Part shown: one piece after another, positions 1 through 12,439 of the stretch
How the letters are laid out: the number at the start of each line of letters is the position of its first letter
Numbering within the stretch: position 1 is the first letter of the stretch
Assembly (NCBI RefSeq): GCF_003254395.2
Contig: NC_037641.1
Coordinates: 5,943,001 to 6,007,000, forward strand
Source of the DNA: Apis mellifera
Taxonomy: Eukaryota > Arthropoda > Insecta > Hymenoptera > Apidae
DNA length: 64,000 bases
Direction of reading: 5' to 3'
Program-made: the position numbers and the translations under genes
The notes under the pieces: generated by a model
What the model saw: only the letters and a program-made list of their open reading frames with translations
The model's database searches: none
Told to the model about the DNA's origin: nothing

Positions 1-1374
1 TCACACGATTCCCTTACGACAATCGTATCTACCAACGATTTTTGATCGACGACTGAATATATTTCCTAAACGTCGAGTCGGTACTTCGCGGTACCGTACC
101 GCGATTACCTTAATTTAGGGAAAATCGATACGACGTAAATGATACAACAAGAAATCTTTTTGTTATAACTATATAACGTGCAAGGGGGTAACCAGGTTAC
201 CAAATTGTTTAATTTAATAATTTAACGTAAATATCAAGTAATATTAAATATGTTACTAGGAAAGTAGGAACGTCTAGTAGGTGAGTTTGTAACTTTACAA
301 TTTTCACCCCCGCGAGTTTTCCATCCTGTTCTCCAACGGTAAACGTTCCGCATTATCGTGATTTTCCTCCATTTCGATTTCATCAATAAACGTTCTCGAT
401 GCTCCGTCCTTCCTTCTCGTCCCATATCTTTTTATCTTAATTATAAGTTTGAAGAATGAAATTATTACGTGTCATTCACGTATACGATCTTCATCGTAAT
501 GTTCGAGTATTTATGTAAGCATCGAAATTGTAATTTTACGTATTAAGAACGTATTTCGTACGATAAACTAAACTTTGAAATGAAACACGAACGACAATGA
601 CACAAAATTAATTTCATTTTTGTGTCGTATTTTGTATAATTGACATTTTTATAGAACCAATAATGATTGTAACGAAATTATTAAACGAAAGATTATTTGT
701 ATTAACTTTTACTTTAGAAACAAAATTATACGTATACAATTATTTCCATAATAATATTTTAATTTTAATATTCATGCAAAAAATTATACAAAATTATAAA
801 AAATTACACGATATTTTTTACGATAACAATCATTATTCTATTTAAAAATTACGCAATAACTGATTCAAAGATTAGAAATATGGGAGGAATTTTTTAAAAA
901 ATTATTTTGAAGATTATAAAAAAAAAAATATGAAATATTGCTCATGTTTTCAAGCATTTTTTTGCTAATAATACTTCTAAAAGCGTAATAATACTTTTGT
1001 GCTAGCGTAACTGATTGCAAATCCATTACGACGTAATGAGAATACAAATGAAAACAAATATTTTACCCATGACGTATACACTCATCGTTCATTTCATCTC
1101 CGGATAATTCCGGAAACGTTTTCGTTCATCAACAATGGAGGATGATTTGTCAATTATCAGGATATCCGATATTTAGCTATGAAAAAAATCATCGTCATAA
1201 GATTATTACGTACGATGGAAAAATCGTCTCACGGAATATTCTGCAAAAATCAACCATATTTGTTTTATTACGATCACGTTTTTTCGATTTACGTAATCTA
1301 TTTTTCCGCATTCTGTTTCTTCTTTTTTTTTTTTTCTTTTTTTTAGATAATGCGCATCGTCACAGCGCGCATCT
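1..1374. other. AT-rich intergenic flank upstream of the esterase
   Basis: This stretch is AT-rich with no supported coding exon; the short open frames in it are low-complexity. A TTCCGGAA palindrome occurs near 1,106, and a T-rich run lies near 1,322-1,344, just before the esterase promoter. I see no RNA gene or mobile element here. Confidence 0.6.
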
Positions 1375-1410
1375 TTTATATATATGAAATCGCGTTATAT
1401 GTAGCAGTCG
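1374..1410 (+). promoter_or_regulatory. candidate TATA box and initiator of the esterase gene
   Basis: TTTATATATA lies at about 1,374-1,383. About 30 bases downstream is GCAGT, which resembles the arthropod initiator (TCAGT), with a putative start A at 1,406. This leaves a very short 5' leader before the ATG at 1,420. The spacing is textbook, but the site is predicted from sequence only. Confidence 0.45.
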
Positions 1411-1419
1411 AAGTTTAAA

Positions 1420-3931
1420 ATGTGGCTGTCCAAGTTCCTGTTTTATGGATTTGCGGTTGCCTGGGTTTGTGCCGAGCAGAACGTACAATTGAAGATTCCT
1501 CAGGGTCTGTTGAAAGGTTTGAAGACCGAAACAGTTTTTCACAACAAGCCCTATTACAGTTTTAAGGGCATCCCCTACGCGAAACCGAATGTCGGTCCGG
1601 ACAAATTTCAGGTAAGTGGAGATATTTAATCGATCTAATTAATTAATTTTAAAAAACGATTAAATAATCTTGATACCTGTTTCAGGATAAATTAGAATTC
1701 TTCTAATAATTGAAACAATTCATACGAGAAATTAAAAGAAATTAAAAAAAAATTAATTTCAGATATCAGAACCAGCTGAACCATGGGAAGACCAAGTGTA
1801 CGATGCAACCATGCATCGTTCTGCTTGCGCATTCTATTGCAAAGTGAAGAAGGGAATAATCGGTGAGGAGGATTGCCTCTATCTGAACGTTTATACTCCG
1901 GTTCTGGACAAAGAAGCGCGTAAAGCTGTTATGGTATGGATTTATCCCGGCGGTTGGAACGGTGGCTTGGGGGACGATATCTTGTTTGGTCCAGATTTCC
2001 TGGTGGAGAAAGACGTGGTGCTCGTTACGTTTAACTTCAGGAACGGGGCGCTTGGTCGGTACACTTGGTGATTTCAACTTAAGAAGATTTTATATTCACA
2101 ATTTGTCTTCTTTCTTTCGCAGGATTTTTGAACACCGAGGATAAAAGCGCTCCCGGAAATGCTGGTATGAAGGATCAAGTGTTGGCGTTGAAATGGGTGA
2201 AGGATAATATACATTACTTTGGCGGTTGCCCTAACAGAGTAACTATTTTCGGTGATAGTTCAGGTGGTGCTTCTGTTCAGTATCACATGTTATCTCCTAT
2301 GTCTGAAGGTATATTTAGTCCATCCAAAGTGCATGGAAATTAAAATTATAAAAATTATTGTATATATATATATATATATTCTTTTCTTGGAAATGTAATA
2401 ATATTGAGTTTTAATTATATTTTAGGTTTGTTCAATGCTGCTATACAGCAAAGTGGGACAATACTTAATCCATGGGCGATAACTTACAATCCAAGGGAAC
2501 AAGCGTTTATGTTGGGTGAAGCTTTGGGGATAAAAACTACAGATTCTGAGGAATTGGTCAGAAAATTGAGCGAATTCCACGTTGAAGATATCATTGCAGC
2601 AAGTAGCGAAATAATGAAGAAACAGGTAAGGTATCCAAGATAAGGGAACATTGAATTTCTTCCTTCTGATCTTTCTTATTGGGCAATCAAATTTTCCATA
2701 TTTATGAAAATAAAAGAAAAACGAACGAGAAGATATTATTATTCTTACATGGAAAGTTTGGTATTTATAATTATAGAACGTATTGTCTGGGCATACGAAT
2801 GCTTTCGTTCCATCCATTGAAGTGGATATGGGACAAGACGTATTCCTCCCGACTGATCCTTGGACCCTGTTAAAATCTGGAAGAATCGCGGATGTGCCCG
2901 TGATGTCTGGAATTACAGCCGATGAATGTGCATTTATGGCGCAAAGTATGCGATACTTATTATTTCTCAACGAATCGTATTACAAATTATGCATTTCAAG
3001 TGTCATAAATTTACTAACTTATATTTATTTTTCAAAATGTCAAGTACCATTTGAATGTTGCAGATATGATAGATAAAATCGATGTATTGAACACGGAACC
3101 AGAGCAATTTTTACCAGACGATTTGAATTACACCGATTCGAATACGAAGAAGGAAAGTGGACAAAGCTTGAAAAAATTCTATTTTGGGGAGAAGCAAGTG
3201 TCGAAAGATAATTTGAACGAATATATCAGGGTAATTATAATTATATAGTCGAATATTTCTATTTTTTTAAACATTCTTTTGTATTTTATAGATGCTGAGC
3301 GATATTTTCTTCGATGCTGGAGAGCTATTATCGCTTGATATTATGAAGAATCGAATTTCGTCTCCTATTTATCAATATCTGTTCTCTTATGAGGCGCCAA
3401 CTGGTTTTATGAAAAGTTTACATGGTGTCAGCGATGGTAAGTTTTTCTTTTTCTTAACGAAATTAAAGTAAAATTGTGCAAATTGTATTTATTTTTCAAA
3501 ACATTTTCAATTTGTTTGTCCAAACAGGAGTTGCACATGCCGATGATGTGGGTTACTTATTTTATTCCAACATTTTCAAGAATTTACCCGAACCGGATTC
3601 CTCAGCAGAGAAGGTGATAAATATTATGACCAAAATGTGGACAAATTTTGCAAAGGATGGGTTAGTAATGTTATTTTTTATATCAAATATCCTTAATCTG
3701 ACTGTACGTTAAATTATTCTTATTAATATAAATATAAAATATATATTTTATATTGTTATTATTATTAGAAATCCAACATCAGTATTAGACGAAGATGTGA
3801 CAGTGAATTGGGAGCCAATGGGAAGTGATAATTATTACCTAAACATCAACGAAGAACCAAAGCTAGAGAAAAATCTAATGAGTGATAAATTCGATTATTG
3901 GAAAGAGAAGTACAAAAATGCCATGCCATGA
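1420..3931 (+). CDS. secreted carboxylesterase (COesterase / alpha-beta hydrolase family), nine exons, complete
   Basis: Exons joined by GT-AG introns in consistent phase: 1420-1611, 1763-2054, 2123-2308, 2426-2625, 2777-2945, 3064-3230, 3292-3436, 3528-3660, 3769-3931; 1,647 nt, 548 aa, the usual length for insect carboxylesterases. The N-terminus MWLSKFLFYGFAVAWVCA is a signal peptide, with likely cleavage after residue 18. Visible family blocks are EDCLYLNVY, the nucleophile elbow GDSSGG (Ser207), the acid in ADEC (Glu340) and the base in AHADD (His454). The catalytic triad is therefore complete and the enzyme should hydrolyse carboxyl esters outside the cell. There is no C-terminal ER-retention tetrapeptide. 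The GQSAG motif of juvenile hormone esterases is absent, so I do not call it JHE. Oddity: the usual HGG oxyanion-hole motif reads YPGG (residues 125-128). No frameshift or internal stop. The natural substrate cannot be told; FE4-like detoxification, odorant or venom esterases are alternatives within the family. Confidence 0.93.
2359..2380. repeat. (TA)n microsatellite in esterase intron 3
   Basis: About ten TA units lie inside the 117-bp intron between the esterase exons ending at 2,308 and starting at 2,426. It may vary in length between individuals, but it does not touch either splice site. Confidence 0.8.
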
Positions 3932-3981
3932 ACTCTTTAATATCTCTATCAATTTCTCTATTCAAATAGATATCTACGTGC

Positions 3982-3987
3982 AATAAA
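3982..3987 (+). terminator. poly(A) signal of the esterase
   Basis: AATAAA lies 51 bases after the TGA stop codon and is followed by AT-rich sequence. This is the first canonical hexamer after the coding region and fits a short 3' UTR. Confidence 0.6.
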
Positions 3988-6900
3988 ATAATAACTGTAA
4001 TTTAATTATGATATCATATAATACAATCTTATCAATATAAGAGTTATCAATATAAGAAAGAACGATTTATATTCCATAATATTTTTTTTTTTTTTTACAT
4101 TTCCATTATTATTCTTTATTATTATTTATCGAAAATTAATAAATAATAAAAAAAAATTATCAAACTCGAAAAAGGAATGAAGAGAGTGAAAAAAATTGAG
4201 AGAGAACTACCTTCGAAATACGTGTCGCTTCAACACAACTTTAAACTCGCTGTATTAATCGACACACCAATACTTTTAAACGTTTCCAGGCTATGTTATC
4301 AAACTACTTTCCTACTTTCCATTCACCGAGCACCAATTCTGTTCTTCTCGTCTCGCCTCATTCTTGGCTATTGGTTCACCACTCGTATTCTTGTCCTGTA
4401 CATATCAGGATCCCATATTCTAGTAGGAACGTTTAGTCACCTCGCTCGTGGTTACGAATCAATCTTCGAATTAAATCTCGGATTGCAGGTATCACTGTTA
4501 TTGGAAAATCCACGTGGAAATCGATATAAATCGATATAAAATTAAGAGATTACATTCATGGATGAAATTATCTTTTCTCAATATTTTCATTAATAAAAAA
4601 AGAATTAGAAGAATATTGTATAAAAAGAAGGGAGAGAAAAGGTAAAGAAGAGTAAAATAACGAGTGAGAATGTATTATTAATAAATACAAGGATAAAACG
4701 AGAGGACAAAAGATAATAATTAATTAAAAAAGAAGTGGAAGTGAGAGAGAGAGAAAAAGCGACGAGTATTAATCAAAGAGGAGAGAGATAACGTGTGATG
4801 AAAAGATAAGGATGAAAACGAGAAGCTGACGCTCGACAGAGAAGGAAAAAGATGTTAAAGAGATGGAAGAGACGGAAGATGATAGAAAAAAAAAAGTTAA
4901 ATGGGGGAGGATAATAAAATGGAGTGACCTCTGTGAAACGGGCATCGCCATTTGTTTTCTTGGTCGTTACCACGTTGCCGTCGTTCGTCTACCATTTGTT
5001 CACCACTCACTTTTGTGCTTCTCTTGTAACAGAGCCGCATGAAAGCGAGGAGTTGTTCGACCTCGGCCCATGCGCACGTGTGAGTAAGCGCGTGCGTATC
5101 GTAGCGTAAACGATTTCATTCATGTGTCACGAGTCATCAGTTGGCGAATATGAAAGTTGAGCATTGATCGCGCATAAATATACATTGATTATACATACGT
5201 GCATATACTTAACGAATGACGGATAATAGTTTTTCTAATTATACTTTATTATTTATTTTTCATAAGTTTAATTTTATACAAGAACGAGAAAGAATTATTC
5301 TTTTTTTAAATCAAAATTTTCGTATTACCTATCTGACAAGATATTAAAGATAGTAAGAAAATTGTATGTATTTTCTATATTTGTATTAATTTTTTTTACG
5401 ATGGAAATGGTATTTATTAAATGTTTTAGATCAAACATTATCGAGACGATTAATTGTATTATAAAATTTCTTTGCTACGATTGTAGATGAATTAATTAAT
5501 TGTAAATGTTATTATATAATTAAAATGATAAATTTTAATCGGTTACGTTAAGAAGATAGAAAAAAACGTGGAAGAGAACGTATCGGGATGCTTAAATTTA
5601 CGCGCCAATTCCCATCGCTCGAATCATTCGATTTTATCGATGGACGAGGAGGAATCGAATGACCTCGAGACTGCGAGAACAGATAGATGATCGAGATTCT
5701 GCGACAGTGGACCGTTTCTCGAGATGATCTTCAACATCTGTTGATCCGGCTATCATGTAAGAATAGCTGGTATTTATTTCATCTTACACAATCTCTGGAC
5801 CAATTTGATTGCTCGAGCTTGCCCACTTCTTCTTTGCTCACTCTCCAATTTCCTATTTCTCGAATCAGTATAGAGAAAAATCAATTACAACTCGAAAAAT
5901 GAAGCGTCTCTTAATGAATGGAAGGAAACGAAGAAGGTAATTATTTTACAAAATAATTAATTAAAATATTTCGATAAATCTATCTTATAAGATGTAATCT
6001 GTATTATTATACGCATAAATTATTTATACGTATATTTATGATAAATTGTCTCTCAATTTATTCACTTTGTGTACATAATTTTGTATTATTGAATTTTGTA
6101 AATTAATGCGTGTAATTTTTTTGTGATATAGATTTAAAAACAATTTAGATATTGCATTACGTATACAGATAATAAGAAATTAAAGAATAAATATTTCATG
6201 TAATGGCGAATAATTGTAAATTTAATAGATGAGCTAAAATTCTTAAGACTAATAATAGAAAAAGAAATAATAATATATATATAAAATATGGAATCCAATT
6301 ATTTTTATCTCTTTTAAAAGTATATTAACAATAAAAGATATAATTTGGAATAAAATATGTACAATAAATATACGTATAAATAAAATATAGAAAAAATATA
6401 ACAACTTACAAAAAAATGATATATTAGAAAACAAAAGTGAGTAAAATTTTCAAAAGTTAAATAGCCTAATTGAATTCCTTGGTATTGTTAGGTACGGCAC
6501 CCGATAAATCCGTCACTGACGGTGAATGGATATTGGCATCTTGAATAAGAATATTCAAGTATATATATATATATATATATGTATACAGCATAGAGGATAC
6601 ATTTGATTAATCACTTTTTATTCCTAAATAAATAAATGCCATTTCCTTATATTCTTACGAACGAAAATTAAAAAGCACAATTCAAAGTAATTGTATTATA
6701 CGTATAATTGTGTGAAATTCTACATGAATGAAACTTTCAACTTTTTTCTTTCTTTTTTTTTTTATCCTTTAAAATTAATATTTAATATATTCAACAGTTA
6801 ATTCATTTGATGTTAAAATAAAGTTTATACGCGGAGAAGAATTAATCGGTGTTCCTTAAAAGGTTTTATAGCGTTAGGTATCATCACTGGTAACCATTTT

Positions 6901-8870
6901 CTTGTCGAGGAATAACTGTATACATGTACTTATTAATGCTAACCGTACTAAGTGATGCAATTACCGGTATAAATAAACTCCAACATTAGAAAACGGGAAA
7001 TGCAACAAAAAATGCGTTTTCCTTTCCGTGTCAACAGAAACTTCTTGAGGTCGATGTTGTCGCATTTGTTCGTCACTCACTTTCGCGTTTCCATCGTAAT
7101 AGGATAGCATTTTAGTTAAAGAGGTTCACAGACAGTTATAGTAATTCAAGCTGTATAATACTTCTTACCTTACTTGTATCTATCTCTTACATACACACCA
7201 ATCTGTCCTATCGTTACGCTTTTATCATTTACTCTTGAGATACTTGATATCTTATTCCATCAGATATACTCGAGTATACAAAAATCGAATTCGGATTAAA
7301 TTCTTCATTTAATTTTCCTATCCGATATTCTCTATTCTGTATATAATTTAATATTGTACTTGTTGCATCGTAATCTGCATTGATAATTTTTAAATAAAAC
7401 TTTGACGTATATATGAAACTGTATTAATTATTTTAATACAAAGAATGTATTATTAATTGTTCAAAAGAATTCTTATTAATATCTTTGTATCAATTTATTA
7501 AAGTAGTGAAACAATTATATTATGAAATAGATATAACCATAATCTACAATATTCATAAGAATATTTAATATAAGAATCATTAAAAATTCTCTTAAATGAT
7601 CGAAAGAAAAGGATCAGTCTTTTTCTACGACACATCTGAAAAAAAATTATCTAATAATTGTCGAAGATTTCGCGGCACAGTGACGAGTCTTGTTTCATCG
7701 CGTTTGAATCGCGCGTCGAGATGATCTTCAGCTTCTACGTATCAGGTATTCATGATGCAAAGCGATCTTTTCATTCTGATCCATGGCTGGACCACTTCTC
7801 TCCGTATCCTCTGACTTCTTGTTCCACGTTTCGTCCACGCTACCTCTATCATTTCATTATCCCTGCTGCCTCTTCGTGCTCGTTCCTCGTTCGTCCGAGA
7901 CGACGGGCAGAGACGCGCTCGTCTTGCTCGATCGTTTTCCTTTCCCCCAAGAAAACGGCCAACCAACCGTTTCTCCTGTCGTTGTCTGTCGCGTTGTCTT
8001 ATCAGATCGACGAGCTCGTCGGCAGACGAAGGAAGGAATGTTGGATCAGCGACTTATACGATCGAGAAAGTGTCGACGCGAAAAATTCCTCGGTATCCCC
8101 TTTTGTTTCAACCGTAGCAGGGACGTATATCGGTTTCGCGGTCGAACACGCTTCGATTTGGGATGGCTCGAGGCTTTTTACAACAGGAGAACAGAAGAAT
8201 TGGAGGGTTGGAGCCTCGAAGGGTTGTTTTTTTTTGATAAGGGTCCTTTTTATCTTTTTTGTTTCTTCGAGCTTCGAATTGTTATTATCTTCTCTCCAGA
8301 AAGAATTCGTCTTCGCACAATGCACACAGGTCGAAAGGAACGTTTGTCAAGACTCAGATATTACAGTGAATAAAAGACATCCTAATTTTTTCCCTTTAAA
8401 TTTATACGAATAAAAATTATTTTAATCTAATGTGCAAATTAAAATTTTTTAATATATCCCATTTAATGATTATTTCTTCAAGTTTCGTGAAATCTTTCGA
8501 TTATACGTATCATCATTACGAATTTTTAATTTATCTATCCAATAAGAGGATATTGAATGTGTATAAAAGAATATATAATCTAGGAAAAATTCTAATCAAT
8601 AAGATATATAAAACGAACGAATAGCAATTCATCATGCCTTTCCACATAATGCACAAGATTATTATCTTCCATTTACTATTCTGATATCACACAAAGACAA
8701 AGCAGCAATCTGAAAAAACATGATTACATTCTCATTACAACTACTATTCAATCTCGATTACCTAATATAAATCAAACTTCGCGAAGAAAAAAGAAACAAA
8801 TGATAAAGATAATTAAAGGGAATACAAAATATGAAAAAAACGTGATTTGCAATCCATTGGTAATATCGTA
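3988..8870. other. non-coding interval with two CpG-richer islands
   Basis: Mostly AT-rich and without a supported gene. A CpG-rich patch at 4,920-5,110 contains a possible acceptor (TTGTAACAG, ending about 5,032) and a possible donor (GTGAGTAAG near 5,081), but no recognisable peptide. A second island at 7,660-8,370 is open in several overlapping frames on both strands, which is expected when CpG-rich sequence lacks stops. A (TA)n run is at about 6,559-6,582. A short block, CATTTGTTC then NNCACTCACTTT, occurs near both 4,994 and 7,062. Confidence 0.5.
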
Positions 8871-8874
8871 ACAT

Positions 8875-8926
8875 ATGTATATATATATCTATATACATAT
8901 ATATATATATATATATACATATATAC
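8875..8926. repeat. (TA)n compound microsatellite
   Basis: Interrupted TA repeat with CATA and CTATA variants, directly before the GC-rich island at 8,940-9,500. Seen directly in the sequence. Confidence 0.8.
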
Positions 8927-8935
8927 AAGCGGCAC

Positions 8936-9500
8936 GTAGAAATATGCGCGCGACGGGGGGTGGCTGGCGGTGGCGCTGTCAGCCATCATCGGCAGAGATC
9001 GATAACCGGGGATTGGTGTGCGTGCACACGTTCGCCCCGTCGAAGTTAACACGAAAAAAAGGTGGAAGGAAAAAACGAAGAAAGTGGCGGCCAGTAAAAA
9101 GACATCATAAATCGCGCGGCCGATCCGCGACGCACATACCCCCTCGTGCACATACGATCCTGGCCGTAGTGAGATGGCCGGCTGCTTAAGTGGCCCCGAT
9201 CCTTCGTCCCAAGGCACCCACCTTCCCCTGTCTCCAGCCGTTCGCCCGTCCAAAGTCGGGAGCCGAGAAAAAGATGCTCCCGAGGTTTTTATCGGCTCCT
9301 TTCGAGGGACGAAGCGTCGCCGTTGCCCGCCACCCTGCCAGGCGAGCATCCGCGCTTGGAGCTCGCCTCTCCTGCGGCCAGCTGGAAGGGGACACGGACG
9401 GCCATGCGCCTCGTCGAGGGGGATTAAACCACCCCGCGGCCGGAGAGCGGCACCGTTCCTTTTCTCGCCGCCATGCTTGCGCATTTAGCGTAAATATGGA
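8936..9500. promoter_or_regulatory. GC/CpG-rich island, possible promoter or conserved non-coding element
   Basis: This is one of the most GC-rich stretches in the window, with many CpGs, set in an AT-rich background. Open frames exist in four registers, but none resembles a known protein or has a codon pattern unlike the others. In insects such islands can be promoters or 5' exons of long genes. No TATA box or clear splice-bounded exon was recognised, so the role is inference only. Confidence 0.3.
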
Positions 9501-12408
9501 GGATGGGCTCGTCGATCACGCGTTTCTTCTTCTATTATCGATAGAAATTTACCAGAGTTTTTCGATTTCTTCTTTTTCTTTTCTTTTTCGAGATTGAAAT
9601 TGTCTGAATTCTGGATAATTGTGATAAAAATTTTGAACGATATTTAGTTGTATAATTTTTATTAAACGTCTTTCTTCTTATTTCTTAAAGTTTTTTTTAA
9701 ACGAAATATTTGTAAAATATTTGTGCATTTAATTTCGATGATGTAGAAATTGTAGCTGGAATTGGAACATGTTGTAGGAGATAAGTTTGTTTAGAAAGTT
9801 GTGGTAGTGGGATTATTTTGAGAGGTTAATTATATTTTCTTTTGTTTAATATTTGTTTAATATGTATTTTCTTTTTCCTGTCTTCTTTTATTTTTATAGG
9901 ATCTATTCGGAAAGATTAGATTTCTAGGAAATGTGTAAGAAAAGATATTTCTTTTGGTTGAAATGATTGTAAAAAAGGACGAAGATTTTTGTGATTTCTA
10001 TCGATCCATCGGAAGGCAGGAGAAAAGAAGACAAGGATTATCGGAAACTAATACGACAAGGAGGTTTGCCAATGGCATTACCTTTTGAACAGGGTTACAG
10101 GATCATTAATAGGAGTAATGGTTCTTCGAATAAGGATATCTCGTTGTTGTTTTAACTTTAATTTCTAATTTAACTTTAACACTCGATATTTCCATAATCT
10201 TCTAATTATTTCACTTCGTTCTCACAAGGAGAAACGTGTACAGACGCAATTAACAAAAAGAAATCTACACTTAACAAACCTCGCAAGCGATCTCGATAAA
10301 TTCATAAACAAATAAAAATAAAATTAATTAAAGAAATTATCTTACTCAAACCTACGATACACATTCACAATCCCATTACCACGTAATTATAGAGAGAAAA
10401 TTAAAGAAAGGATGGAAGACGAATCTACTACCCTCTACGATACGCAACCACGCGTATCGGGAATCTATCTACCTTCTCTCTTCCTCTCCTCGCCACGTTC
10501 CGCTCCCACAAAGGGAAAAAAGTTATTGCAAAAAGGAAAAGAAAGAAAGAAAGAAAAAAAGGAAAAAGAGAGAAAAACAAATTCCGATCGACCAACCCCT
10601 ATCTGCGTTTCCCTCCACCACACGTTCGATCCAAGACGTCATCGTCGTTAAGATAAACGGCGACGCTGCAAATATCTTGGGAGAACTTGAAGTATCGAGA
10701 GCTCATCAACCGCACGGGGGTGCGTATCGACGAGTTCGATAACCAATAAATACAGGGGTGGCCGCCGATCGGGAATAGGAATTCCCGATTGGTTCTCGGA
10801 ACGGGGATGCATGCGTGTAATAGAGGTCTCGTACCTTTCATGGTCGACCATCGAGGGGGAGGGGGAATCGATAAATCGAACGCGACCGCTCTCGCACTCT
10901 CGATGGAAACTCGACCGGAAATGGAGCAGGCTTCCATCGTTTTCAGAAGGTTTGGCGATGATTTTCGATCACCTCTCACCCCCTAGTGAGTCTCTCTTTC
11001 TCGTGGACGTATAATAAATTCATCGTCAACCCTCTTGGCTCGGGGGTTGTATCAATCAAGGCGAGGGAACACGTTTCGCAGGCCGGTTTGCACGAGTCCG
11101 CGCCACTTTGTATTTATTGGAAAACAAGGGCGGTTTGGTAGCAGGGTAACACGAGGCTGCAGGGGGTTATTTTCAACCCCAAGGAGGGTGGCTGTGGTCC
11201 CCGGTGTGTTCGTTCAATGAATCACGAAACAGTCATTGACTGGTCGCTGCTTGTATCCTGTTTCCCTGCAGGGGTTTCACACAGCTGGCTCTTAGGGGCG
11301 CTCACGAGTGGTGGGTTTGCCGTGGTAGGCAGGGTCGGGTGACACGGTCTATTCAAACTGTGGAAATGGCTGGTCTGTGATACTCGAGTATCGTAGTTGT
11401 ATTACTTTTTATCGATTCTTATTAAAATATTCAAAAATTATTGGAAATTAGAATTATTTTTCTTTATTAATTCTGCTTTATTTATTTGTAGATTTGTTCT
11501 ATAGATATATATGTTTGAAAATTAATAATAAAAGAAATAGAAAATTAATGATAAGGAAAGGATTTTAATGATAATAAAAAATATCATACACTTTTGATAT
11601 TTCTAAAAAAGTGATTTGATATCCTATTATTATCTTAGATAATTCCTCTTTGTGTAATTCATACATAAACGTATTACTTTTATAGATACATGTAAACAGA
11701 TATATATATTTTAATATAATGACTATCATAAAAAAAAAAAAGAAATACCAATTTTCATCCTTCATCAATTTCAAAATCTGGTTACAAACAATGAAACATA
11801 ATCTTAGAAGCTCATCTTAGATTTCTTTGTCGACAAACAAAATTATCCATCGTTTCAGATGGACAAACGAAAAATCAAAAGAAATAATAAAAATTTAACA
11901 AAGATAATTGCTCGTTTCACCGATCTATCGAAATTTTCCAACGCGAATTCGTCCATGTAAAACTCTACTAATGAAAACAGTTCGACGAAATCGGTTAACC
12001 GTTGCCCAGGTGAAATGAAGAAAGCGGCGAGGGTTAGAAAGGCGTTGCTTCTCTGATCTTGAAAAAAACGAACAGAGACCTGCCAAATAGATTAAACGGC
12101 GTTAAGGAGGTGGCTTTTGCACGTTGCCGTGATATTAGAGGAGTATCAACATTGCGGGAGTTTATTCCCGTTCGCTTCAATGAATTAATGTTCGATCATG
12201 ACGTCGCGAATGCTGTGGATAGAGAGAGGTGAGCCACCTCCGAATAAAAGGCGCAGCGAATGGGAGATAGGGAGAATCGGAAGCAGTTCGCCATTCATGG
12301 AAAGAAATGGGTTAGAACAGAAGAGACACGCGGTTATTAGGAATCTAGGAGGATCGAGAAACGAGATTGATTTCGATCGGCGCTGGAATCACACGATTCT
12401 TCTACATT

Positions 12409-12439
<31 letters not shown>

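Noticed and set aside
7658..8413. 251-codon open frame
   Set aside because: It begins with TTG rather than ATG, overlaps other long frames on both strands in CpG-rich DNA, and shows no domain or splice signals.
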